Position numbers and translations under genes: made by a program
Assembly (NCBI GenBank): GCA_000934455.1
Contig: KN884760.1
Coordinates: 48,289-95,455, forward strand
Origin: Apostichopus parvimensis
Taxonomy: Eukaryota > Echinodermata > Holothuroidea > Aspidochirotida > Stichopodidae
DNA length: 47,167 nt
Direction of reading: 5' to 3'
Part shown: positions 44,401-47,167 of the stretch, piece after piece
Numbering within the stretch: position 1 is the first letter of the stretch
Layout: every line of letters starts with the position of its first letter
Notes under the pieces: model-generated
Seen by the model: only the letters and a program-made list of their open reading frames with translations
What the model was told of the DNA's origin: nothing
Database searches by the model: none

Positions 44401-47077
44401 TAAAGAGTCTGTACGTCACAAAGGCTGTGCTGGTGTTTTGATATGTTATAGCTAAATGTCTGTCAGTAACAAACCCTAGGGGACGGAGAGCAGAGCCAAC
44501 TATCAAATCTGAAGCACTCTCTTGGAGCCAGAAAGATTGTTTTTTTGATAGCTGGCTAACAAGTCCTTGAGGACAGAAGGCAGAGCTTAAAATGCACTCT
44601 CTAGAAGTAATATTGTATTTATATCTTGCTAATGAAAGCAACCTGCAGGACAGAAGACAGAGCCATCTAACTAAGCTAATACCCCTGAAGCACCTTCCAG
44701 CATCTAGCTATGTTTTGTTTATGGTTTTTATGCTATTATAAAAAAATAAGTAACAATTGAGCTAATCCTGTGGAATCGTCTCATCTATTTATTTTGCAGT
44801 AATTATTAACCAATCAGATCACCATTAGGTTCCAGCTAATGGATGATCATTGAAGCAGTTAAAATACATTGAAATATCAAATATATTGAATAAATTTTAA
44901 ATATCAGGTATATAAATGTACTGAGAGTTAGTTTTACACACATTGCAATGTATATTAATATCTAAGACCTATTTCTTTTGTTTCCCAGATATCTCCTGAC
45001 CAGTACAATGAAGCTGTTAGATCAATGGAACAGTACAATGCTGTACCAGCTAAGAGACTGCTACACATGGTCCAGAAATATTCACATCATGTTCACATGA
45101 AAGAAATAGAAGGTAAATTGGACATTCTTTATTCCATTCATAAACTTGAGGGTTCTAGGATTACAACTGTATTTGTGCGATGAGGATAATCTAGCAGTTG
45201 TTTTTTACTGTTTTTCTGGTCAGACATTGAGATTACTTTATCCTTTCCATTGGTTGGTTACAATACAAGCAATGGAGATGAAAGTGAAATTCTTACATAA
45301 TGTTTCATATGTGAGGGTTGTATTTAATATATTTGGAACAAGAGATGATTATTTACTTTGCATCCTCACTTCCCTGTATCCTCGCGCTTTATGCACACTC
45401 ACACCATCATACTGTATATAGAGTGTTCTGGTAACCTATGTAGCGCTCTTCTCCTCCAAAATCTGGTCTATTCCAAACTACCGCCATTCGCAATTATACC
45501 ACTCACAAGTGTCTGAAAGTATTTGTTACTGACAAATTGTAGCTTTGGATATTCGAGTCATTCTTAGGTATCTTAACTAAGTTCAGGCTTCTGAAATGTA
45601 TGGGATCAATTTATATATTTCATTTTTAATAGTTTGATTAGTTGATCTTTCTTTCATAGCAAAATCCTCCTTAAAAGGCTTTAATCATTTGATATGTATT
45701 ATTTTTTATTTCCCTCTCATTAGAAAATGTCAAAAGAAGTCACTCCATAGATGATGAAGTCTTCTCCTTGTTAGAGAAAATGGAAGCTCTTCAGAATATT
45801 GTAAGTTCTTCCATCGTGTCACTAGATGCCATTTTTTTTTTCAAGTCTCCAAACTTTTCCTTTGACAGTATATTATGAAAAACGAGAATAGTACTATGCT
45901 TTGTCCAATATATTTCATGGCACCGACATCTCCTGTGCCCTCTAATTCACCCCAGGTGGGGGCAAGTCCTCCTGAGTCCCACTCGCGTCAGAGTTGTTTT
46001 AGTTTAAGGTAACAAGGAATTTAACTTTCAAAAGCAAAGCAACTGTGCAACCAATGTCACAGTTTTCATGGTGTATTCTGTTCTTTAAATATTTGTTAAT
46101 CTTCATATTTTACAGAGAGCAGAGAGATGGGGTGAGCAGATGGATCTCCTGGCAGAAGAGAGGATGAAGTTAGCTCACTTACTAATGGAATCACTTACAA
46201 AAATAGAGGAAGAATCAGGGATATTTCTCATCAAGCCAATCTTATCGTGGAAGGGAAGGTACGGATAGCCTTCACAGAGAGTGTTTACATTTCAAGCATC
46301 TGAACTCCTTATATTTTACGATTGCTTCATTTTGCTGAGCCTTACCAGTTGAAAATCTCATACAAATTGCATAATATAGTTAATGTTCGATTAATATATC
46401 GTGTGGGTTAGTTTATCAGATATGCTGCAAATTATGTTTTGGTTATAGGTTCATACTATGGAAATGCAGAATGGGTTGAAATGTGAATAATATGCGAAGG
46501 GGACACTTGGACAGAGGCTATAATAACTTTGGCTAGCAACCTTTTTGGAAAGATTGGTAGACTAGGGGGTGGGGGACTAGTTTTTCCTTTCAATTATCAA
46601 TAACACATGAAGCACCCATAGTTAGGTATTGTAATATAATGCGATGTGATGTGATGCTGTGTGATGTGGTGTGATGTGGTGTGGTGTGGTTGTATTATAT
46701 AATATATAATCAAACTTTGTGGGATAAGGAGCATGTTGATTTTTTCTTTCTTTTCAAGCAAAACTAACGCTTGAGTAACAAAATGATCCCTTTATGCCAC
46801 TTTAAGATTATGCCTGCCCTTCTGCCACATGGATAATACAGGATGTATGTATTATGTTGCATTTTCTGTATGGCTCTTATGAAAGCTGTATTGTTCTACA
46901 CAACTTCTTTTCTTTTGTTTTTGCAGGGGTTATCTACCTCACTTCCAAAGTAAACTGAGTACATACAAGGCACCAAAGACATTTTTACGACCCCTGACAA
47001 GAGATGGTAGTGCAAGATATGGCCCTGCACCCACACCAACCCCTTCTCAGTCAACTAACAGGAGAGTTAATAGTAGA
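5220..47077 (+). CDS. Large coiled-coil protein gene, 31 coding exons, 3' end outside the window
   Basis: Joined exons: 5220-5462, 6198-6269, 6833-6961, 7912-8108, 9256-9341, 10331-10431, 13825-13992, 19561-19627, 20643-20749, 23205-23318, 24080-24184, 26057-26144, 26679-26854, 28187-28423, 28602-28706, 29447-29761, 30482-30604, 32836-33168, 33515-33788, 35017-35184, 36582-36642, 37232-37341, 38118-38225, 39412-39461, 40231-40490, 41809-41856, 44160-44376, 44989-45112, 45724-45800, 46116-46258, 46927-47077. Every junction is GT-AG and keeps one frame for 1519 codons, still open at the last donor. The product has no signal peptide or membrane segment and is rich in Glu, Lys, Gln and Leu. Order: helical N-terminal part (50-390), Ser/Pro-rich linker (391-551), charged coiled coil (552-665), Lys/Glu low complexity (666-770), basic then acidic linker (771-1070), helical C-terminal part (1070-1500). 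I do not recognise the family. A ciliary or cytoskeletal role is inference from composition only. One copy of each duplicated exon pair was used. Confidence 0.85.
6198..6269 (+). CDS. Exon 2 (residues 82-105)
   Basis: Twenty-four codons (TMAAFELNEQLLEDNKAAYF…) between CTCAACAG and TTA|GTGAGT, phase 0 on both sides. The helical, acidic character continues exon 1. Confidence 0.75.
6833..6961 (+). CDS. Exon 3 (residues 106-148)
   Basis: Forty-three codons from CACTTTCAG to GAT|GTGAGT, phase 0-0. It reads LELEKVIGDAIQKRKYQQHV and then MIFVVGFEEATEQKLKLLNQ. The short hydrophobic patch MIFVVGF is too short for a membrane span and probably a helix core. Confidence 0.85.
7912..8108 (+). CDS. Exon 4 (residues 149-214)
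   Basis: The acceptor follows a long CT-repeat pyrimidine tract (ending TCTATCCAG). The exon encodes FFTIYINNIDEKDLQPKAAE followed by regular amphipathic helix (VSISVQEALATADMATQKLS). The donor AAA|GTTAGT is weaker than most; phase 0-2. Confidence 0.8.
9256..9341 (+). CDS. Exon 5, copy A (residues 214-242)
   Basis: It encodes KKKLEKALLQAKDDIMGLTE and KLMGAQA, a short basic-then-acidic helix, phase 2-1, donor GCAG|GTAAGT. The acceptor is a tandem CAG-AAG, so a start at 9259 is equally in frame. A near-identical copy lies at 11245-11330. Confidence 0.85.
10331..10431 (+). CDS. Exon 6, copy A (residues 243-276)
   Basis: It reads EIEDKEDQMTKLYKQIDLKN then LETMKHKNVAENAK, phase 1-0, between ATTTTCAG and AAG|GTAAGT. 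Copy B at 12319-12419 differs by one silent base (GAT preceded by ATT here, ATC there). Confidence 0.85.
10591..10640. other. Assembly gap, 50 Ns
   Basis: Fifty unknown bases, a placeholder-sized gap, directly between the two copies of duplicated block 1. Confidence 0.99.
11245..11330 (+). CDS. Exon 5, copy B (probable allele)
   Basis: Base-for-base the same 86-nt exon as 9256-9341, with the same tandem acceptor and GTAAGT donor. Exon 6 ends in phase 0 while this exon needs a two-base carry-over, so it cannot follow exon 6 copy A in frame. It should replace copy A, not add to it. Confidence 0.8.
12319..12419 (+). CDS. Exon 6, copy B (probable allele)
   Basis: Same 101-nt exon as 10331-10431 with one silent T-to-C change and intact splice sites. 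Only one of the two copies belongs in the mRNA model. Confidence 0.8.
12579..13824 (+). other. Rest of intron 6, with SINE/MITE-like tail
   Basis: Two copies of GAGGAATCTATTCCCA (12771-12786 and 12807-12822) precede a GC-rich piece (AGCGCGGCGAGACTT), a GCGCTATATAAGAAC motif and an ATT repeat ending about 12886. This looks like the 3' end of a short retroelement or MITE. A minus-strand 92-codon frame at 13078-13356 is unrecognised. An 11-base G run lies at 13452-13462. Confidence 0.45.
13825..13992 (+). CDS. Exon 7 (residues 277-332), coiled coil
   Basis: Fifty-six codons, phase 0-0, from CTCTCACAG to GAG|GTAAGT. The peptide (KKLEQIEDLNLEIQERDEEI, then ERLNKAAFDQELSIKQMEQS) shows regular hydrophobic spacing with Glu/Lys between, typical coiled coil. 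Confidence 0.88.
14008..14345. repeat. 41-bp minisatellite, about 8 units
   Basis: The anchor AGTGCACATCATTCACTT recurs at 14045, 14086, 14127, 14168, 14209, 14250, 14291 and 14332, an exact 41-base period. Early units alternate between two variants (GAATTTTCTGTGGGATA and CCATTGTCTGTGGGGTA type), suggesting growth partly as dimers. It begins only about 16 bases past the exon 7 donor. Confidence 0.9.
15096..15425. repeat. 169-bp direct tandem duplication
   Basis: The sequence from GAGTATTTAATAGAAGGGAA (15096) recurs from 15265 with very few changes over about 160 bases. Each unit contains a short inverted repeat, GAATGTAATG … CATTACATTC. The high identity points to a recent event or to an active small element. 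Confidence 0.88.
17509..17565 (+). other. G-rich tract, quadruplex-capable
   Basis: Seven or more runs of three to five Gs separated by one to three bases (GGGTGAAGGGGAAAGGGAGG and onward). On the sense strand it would also appear in the pre-mRNA. The sequence meets the usual G3+ loop pattern; folding is inferred. Confidence 0.6.
19561..19627 (+). CDS. Exon 8, copy A (residues 333-355)
   Basis: It reads LNIQKLQSKVQNLQLLLEDT then KA, a leucine-rich heptad stretch, phase 0-1, donor GCTG|GTAAGT. Copy B at 21838-21904 changes one Leu to Ile (TTA to ATA). Confidence 0.85.
19775..20508. mobile_element. Non-autonomous hAT-like element, 734 bp, in one allele only
   Basis: It starts CAGTGTTGTAGCCA and ends TGGCTCCAACACTG, terminal inverted repeats matching 13 of 14 bases. 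It is flanked by an 8-bp target duplication ATGTAATA (19767-19774 and 20509-20516). CAGTG ends and an 8-bp duplication are hAT hallmarks. The subterminal regions repeat ACCGAC/CCACTC motifs, and no transposase is present. The other copy of the block (near 22040) has the same flanks without the element. Confidence 0.93.
20643..20749 (+). CDS. Exon 9, copy A (residues 355-390)
   Basis: It encodes DLQKQHRIQVDELKQAHEEE then ITDLTTELQKKIDHLE, a clear coiled coil, phase 1-0, donor GAG|GTAAGA. Copy B at 22174-22280 has one silent change (CAT/CAC) and donor GTGAGA. Confidence 0.87.
21071..21120. other. Assembly gap, 50 Ns
   Basis: Fifty unknown bases between the two copies of duplicated block 2. Confidence 0.99.
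21838..21904 (+). CDS. Exon 8, copy B (probable allele)
   Basis: Same 67-nt exon as 19561-19627 with one amino-acid difference (Leu to Ile). Exons 8 and 9 together are 174 nt, so adding both copies would keep frame, unlike block 1. The identity of the surrounding introns still argues for alleles. Confidence 0.75.
22174..22280 (+). CDS. Exon 9, copy B (probable allele)
   Basis: Same 107-nt exon and protein as 20643-20749, with an intact acceptor CTTGTAG and donor GAG|GTGAGA. Confidence 0.75.
23205..23318 (+). CDS. Exon 10 (residues 391-428)
   Basis: Thirty-eight codons from TTATTTCAG to AGG|GTAAAT, phase 0-0. It reads GEALNQERGWASDSEEEGEI then ISSPHSSSRQTQSRKSV: the coiled coil ends and a Ser-rich linker begins. 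The SDSEEEGE stretch fits an acidic kinase (CK2-type) site. Confidence 0.85.
23319..24079 (+). other. Intron 10
   Basis: 761 bases, AT-rich; nothing recognised. Confidence 0.5.
24080..24184 (+). CDS. Exon 11 (residues 429-463)
   Basis: Thirty-five codons (DPEVESKMSEASVAASGRMS, KDSGKASDDGSTVIE), phase 0-0, donor GAG|GTATGT. The acceptor CCTCCAAG has only a modest pyrimidine tract, so the start is less sure than the end. Ser/Ala/Asp-rich, likely disordered. Confidence 0.7.
25000..25393. mobile_element. Non-autonomous hAT-like element, 394 bp
   Basis: It begins CAGTGGCGGAGCGTCC and ends CTAGCTCCGCCACTG, so the outer 12 bases are perfect inverted repeats. The 8-bp target duplication ATTATTTC lies at 24992-24999 and 25394-25401. 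A G run just inside the left end and CGCCCC-type motifs inside the right end are subterminal. No coding capacity for a transposase. Confidence 0.92.
25575..25625 (+). other. G-rich tract, quadruplex-capable
   Basis: A 12-base G run followed by runs of five, three, four, four, three and three Gs with short spacers. Sense-strand, so also in the pre-mRNA. Confidence 0.6.
26057..26144 (+). CDS. Exon 12 (residues 464-493)
   Basis: It reads DQLSRQSTRVSQEKSVKPSP then PDTPKRGRK, phase 0-1, from TTTCTCGCAG to AAAG|GTAATA. The end combines a proline-directed site (TPKR) with a basic cluster (KRGRK) resembling a nuclear-import signal. Confidence 0.85.
26679..26854 (+). CDS. Exon 13 (residues 493-551)
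   Basis: It opens DDLDPGTPKTPKRLVRNKSN, with two more TPK sites, then EVPYEGKVTLEDEDKWTGVP and PETLPSAFKQYRKE. The second half is less repetitive and looks like a conserved folded or binding segment. Phase 1-0; donor GAG|GTTAAA is weak. Confidence 0.85.
26855..28186 (+). other. Intron 13, with hAT-like element
   Basis: The flanks of the transposon at 27260-27718 are plain AT-rich intron. Confidence 0.5.
27260..27718. mobile_element. Non-autonomous hAT-like element, 459 bp
   Basis: It starts CACTGGCGTAGGAAG and ends CTTCCTACACCCTTG (12 of 15 bases inverted-complementary), with an 8-bp target duplication TCTGACAC at 27252-27259 and 27719-27726. Inside, at about 27337-27389, sits a strong palindrome (AAATTTCCAAAGGGGAGGGG facing its complement across GTCA). 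No transposase frame. Confidence 0.9.
28187..28423 (+). CDS. Exon 14 (residues 552-630), coiled coil
   Basis: Seventy-nine codons, phase 0-0, from ACTTCTTAG to CTG|GTGAGT. It reads LLVVHGLQNQLKVQKDDHHK, then KVKQLREHMKDKDDVFQKEK and ends in an Ala/Glu-rich helix (EAAEKEADDALAQLESFVTE). Strong heptad-like pattern. Confidence 0.9.
28602..28706 (+). CDS. Exon 15 (residues 631-665)
   Basis: Thirty-five codons, phase 0-0, acceptor TTTTTCTTGCAG, donor AAG|GTGAGA. ADVAEMEKKELKKLTPEQRE then KFLEKKVTKKAKDEK: a highly charged basic helix. Confidence 0.88.
28707..29446 (+). other. Intron 15
   Basis: 740 bases, T-rich at its 3' end (CTTTCTTCTTCCATG). Nothing recognised. Confidence 0.5.
29447..29761 (+). 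CDS. Exon 16 (residues 666-770), Lys/Glu/Asn low complexity
   Basis: One hundred and five codons, phase 0-0, acceptor CATCATCAG, donor GCG|GTAAGG. The first two thirds are a polyelectrolyte tract (KSSKKGKTSSKKQTSNKSKE, then NVEDKNEKENENDEESPDKN) with SPD and SPK sites, certainly disordered. The end (LAEAYEAALNLDKEAKECVH) returns to helix. Codons in the tract are strongly A-rich. Confidence 0.88.
29762..30481 (+). other. Intron 16
   Basis: 720 bases, nothing recognised. Confidence 0.5.
30482..30604 (+). CDS. Exon 17 (residues 771-811)
   Basis: Forty-one codons, phase 0-0, acceptor CATACTTTAG, donor ATG|GTAACC. HQALVNKLMSTGKMKPPPPP followed by ELSSTESRESDTDSRSALLE: a run of five prolines, a possible SH3/WW-type ligand, then a Ser/Glu-rich segment. 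Confidence 0.82.
30605..32835 (+). other. Intron 17
   Basis: 2.2 kb. It contains a 116-codon frame at 31464-31814 that has no usable splice sites in phase, a G run at about 31857-31868 and the hairpin at 32345-32400. Confidence 0.5.
32345..32400. repeat. Long near-perfect hairpin
   Basis: Two 26-base arms pair with one mismatch around a 4-base loop (…TATGGCATATC-ATTC-GATATGCCATA…). AT-rich arms could extrude as a cruciform or form a stem in the pre-mRNA. No target duplication was recognised. Confidence 0.9.
32836..33168 (+). CDS. Exon 18 (residues 812-922)
   Basis: One hundred and eleven codons, phase 0-0, acceptor CACTGCACAG, donor TGG|GTAAGG. The first half is basic (DPNEKRQSKMKQRKKKSLHQ), the middle is Ser/Gly-rich, and it ends in an acidic helix (DRIEEEVIAQHLERILDSAQ). 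The KQRKKK cluster could serve binding or import. Confidence 0.87.
33515..33788 (+). CDS. Exon 19 (residues 923-1014)
   Basis: Phase 0-1, acceptor GATTTGTTTAG. It starts with an acidic run (SDGDDEGAEGDDEEDDD), then a basic helix (SLCEKFKAQLEQKKLEVIER), and ends SADMGLADERGIG at donor ATAG|GTAGGT. The last 33 bases are the first unit of the 75-bp repeat that fills the next intron. Reading on without splicing meets TGA at 33794. Confidence 0.82.
33755..34500 (+). repeat. 75-bp minisatellite overlapping an exon end, about 10 units
   Basis: The anchor CTGATATGGG (or a close variant) lies at 33756, 33831, 33906, 33981, 34063, 34138, 34211, 34286, 34361 and 34436; most spacings are exactly 75, two are 82 and 73. 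The first unit spans the exon 19/intron 19 junction, and units 2-5 and 7-9 carry a GTAGGT- or GTAAGT-like donor copy. Units 2-4 are open in the exon frame and would read as a 25-residue repeat (MGLADERGIGRYSLDIRTL…). Confidence 0.92.
35017..35184 (+). CDS. Exon 20 (residues 1014-1070)
   Basis: Phase 1-1. AFPKSRTPSVTVNRLGSHLV, then SESGVSMEDEDFEEEAEVSE and KGSLTPNQEQ. Acceptor CCACAAAAG has a poor pyrimidine tract but is the one that keeps frame. The donor at 35185 (GTATGT) is preferred over an alternative at 35158 (GTAGTT); both leave the same phase, so a nine-residue variation is possible. Confidence 0.72.
35561..36185. repeat. 110-bp tandem array, 6 units
   Basis: The anchor (T/G)CTGGTGCAGCTAGGGTGT recurs at 35561, 35671, 35781, 35891, 36001 and 36111, an exact 110-base period. 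The middle four units are almost identical; the first and last have diverged. 110 is not a multiple of three, so this array is not coding. Confidence 0.93.
36341..36396. repeat. 28-bp direct duplication
   Basis: Two adjacent copies of a unit reading ATTCACTTTTCTAGATGCCA followed by TTTTCCT. A minor tandem repeat. Confidence 0.85.
36582..36642 (+). CDS. Exon 21 (residues 1070-1090)
   Basis: A 61-nt exon, phase 1-2, acceptor TTGGTTTACAG, donor CCAG|GTAAGA. It reads VIKAEIGTSPFLMTAESRSS, beginning the more conserved-looking C-terminal part. Confidence 0.78.
37232..37341 (+). CDS. Exon 22 (residues 1090-1127)
   Basis: Phase 2-1, acceptor TCCGCGTAG, donor AAAG|GTAAGT. RHSSLSVYDHPIVLDYLKTY then DHVKVFKEGLAQAFSEK: a compact mix of aromatic and hydrophobic residues, unlike the low-complexity middle, so probably a folded helical domain. 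Confidence 0.87.
38118..38225 (+). CDS. Exon 23 (residues 1127-1163)
   Basis: Phase 1-1, acceptor TTTTCCCAG, donor CTAT|GTAAGT. DLTIASDRLLELKAVEFHKD then DPVVQQITVMTANVEL continues the helical domain of exon 22. Confidence 0.86.
39412..39461 (+). CDS. Exon 24 (residues 1163-1179)
   Basis: A 50-nt exon, phase 1-0, acceptor TATATTTTCAG, donor CCA|GTAAGT. It reads FLKEVGMVVSDYLNQEP and completes the helical domain begun in exon 22. Confidence 0.82.
40231..40490 (+). CDS. Exon 25 (residues 1180-1266)
   Basis: Phase 0-2, acceptor CATCCATCCCAG, donor AACT|GTGAGT. A Ser/Thr/Pro-rich linker (MTSRLNTGISRLTTAPSLGV, then PTESSPSQPPLDFLESSPDV) leads into a new coiled coil (LRKELETVLSETEPAYQKLQ). Higher GC than neighbouring exons. 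Confidence 0.88.
40491..41808 (+). other. Intron 25
   Basis: 1.3 kb, AT-rich, nothing recognised. Confidence 0.5.
41809..41856 (+). CDS. Exon 26 (residues 1266-1282)
   Basis: A 48-nt exon, phase 2-2, acceptor TTTTCCTGAACAG, donor ATAAA|GTAAGT. LKEDLDLQKQTYEEKIK extends the coiled coil of exon 25. Being symmetric and small, it can be skipped without a frameshift. Confidence 0.82.
41857..44159 (+). other. Intron 26, with a probable dispersed repeat
   Basis: A TCTG/GTCTGTCTGTC tract (about 41909-41943) leads into moderately GC-rich sequence with the look of an interspersed repeat to about 42450, including the AGGTCA array. The remainder, with A-rich and T-rich runs, is unremarkable. Confidence 0.45.
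42349..42368 (+). promoter_or_regulatory. Three AGGTCA half-sites spaced by one base
   Basis: AGGTCA at 42349, 42356 and 42363, each separated by a single A: two overlapping DR1 elements, the arrangement bound by RXR/HNF4/COUP-type nuclear receptors. It could equally be a slippage product inside a dispersed repeat. Confidence 0.4.
44160..44376 (+). CDS. Exon 27 (residues 1282-1354)
   Basis: Phase 2-0, acceptor TTTCGTTTTCAG, donor AAA|GTAAGA. DNALNVLELEGTIHELQDEL closes the coiled coil, followed by a Ser-rich linker (TSPSVKPLSSVTRASSRLEG) and TVIFSRMDTERNQKALKRGI. Confidence 0.88.
44480..44700. repeat. Degenerate repeat, about 3 units
   Basis: A GGACRGARRRCAGAGC motif recurs at 44481, 44571 and 44648, followed each time by related sequence. 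Spacing is irregular (90 and 77), so this is an old, decayed tandem repeat. Confidence 0.5.
44989..45112 (+). CDS. Exon 28 (residues 1355-1396)
   Basis: Phase 0-1, acceptor TTGTTTCCCAG, donor AAG|GTAAAT. ISPDQYNEAVRSMEQYNAVP then AKRLLHMVQKYSHHVHMKEI, rich in Tyr, His and Met: a folded helical segment. Confidence 0.88.
45724..45800 (+). CDS. Exon 29 (residues 1396-1421)
   Basis: Phase 1-0, acceptor CCCTCTCATTAG, donor ATT|GTAAGT. ENVKRSHSIDDEVFSLLEKM then EALQNI; KRSHS fits a basophilic kinase site before a short helix. Confidence 0.85.
46116..46258 (+). CDS. Exon 30 (residues 1422-1469)
   Basis: Phase 0-2, acceptor CATATTTTACAG, donor GGAAG|GTACGG. RAERWGEQMDLLAEERMKLA then HLLMESLTKIEEESGIFLIK and PILSWKG. 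The hydrophobic end GIFLIKPILSWKG is distinctive and a good query for naming the family. Confidence 0.88.
46640..46690. repeat. Imperfect GATGTG / GTGTGGT microsatellite
   Basis: A run of GATGTGATGCTGTGTGATGT and further GTGTGGT units, about 50 bases. Confidence 0.8.
46927..47077 (+). CDS. Exon 31 (residues 1469-1519), last exon in the window
   Basis: Phase 2-0, acceptor TTGTTTTTGCAG, donor AGA|GTAAGT. RGYLPHFQSKLSTYKAPKTF, then LRPLTRDGSARYGPAPTPTP and a Ser/Asn/Arg tail. The frame is open at the donor, so at least one more exon lies to the right. Confidence 0.88.
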
Positions 47078-47167
47078 GTAAGTATGACTGCTAGCGGTTA
47101 ATAAGATCAACGTAAAAGGTTTGATAATTTATTACTTCAACAGATGCTAAATTTCATGCATTAGATC

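Larger units (their letters stand above)
44377..46926 (+). other. Introns 27-30
   Basis: Introns of 612, 611, 315 and 668 bases. Besides the degenerate repeat at 44480-44700, the last one has a GATGTG/GTGTGGT microsatellite at about 46640-46690 next to an AT palindrome. Confidence 0.5.

Overview
The window reads as genomic DNA of an animal. It is AT-rich and intron-dense, with standard GT-AG splice sites, long introns full of microsatellites, minisatellites and non-autonomous DNA transposons, and two 50-base N gaps typical of a draft assembly. Nothing bacterial or viral is present. A marine invertebrate deuterostome such as an echinoderm is my guess from the general look of the repeats. That is an impression only; no diagnostic gene fixes the taxon.

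Layout. At the left edge, on the minus strand, lies what looks like the first coding exon (550-756) of a small membrane protein with one visible hydrophobic segment; the rest of that gene would lie off the left end. About 4.4 kb of non-coding DNA follows, holding a 322-bp foldback element (2903-3224). From 5220 to the right edge runs one large plus-strand gene that I reconstructed as 31 coding exons. All exons join in frame and the gene is still open at 47077. The 1519 codons visible encode a soluble, hydrophilic, largely helical and coiled-coil protein. It has a helical N-terminal part (about residues 50-390), a low-complexity Ser/Pro/Lys/Glu middle with proline-directed sites (391-551), a charged coiled coil with a Lys/Glu tract (552-922), an acidic segment (923-940), and a conserved-looking helical C-terminal part (about 1070-1500). 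I do not recognise the family with confidence and give no gene symbol. The protein style suggests a cytoskeletal or ciliary coiled-coil protein, which is inference.

Two blocks of the gene appear twice, each pair butting directly on an N gap (8652-10590 / 10641-12578 and 18828-21070 / 21121-22644). Each block carries two exons. I read both as unmerged haplotypes, not real exon duplications: the first would break the reading frame if both copies were spliced in. The second pair differs by a 734-bp hAT-like transposon present in one copy only, so it records both the filled and the empty insertion site.

The introns hold two further non-autonomous hAT-like elements with intact 8-bp target duplications (25000-25393 and 27260-27718), a 41-bp minisatellite (about 14008-14345), a 169-bp direct duplication (15096-15425), a 75-bp minisatellite grown from the end of exon 19 and carrying a copy of its splice donor in most units (33755-34500), a 110-bp array (35561-36185), a long near-perfect hairpin (32345-32400), G-rich tracts, and a triple direct repeat of a nuclear-receptor half-site (42349-42368).
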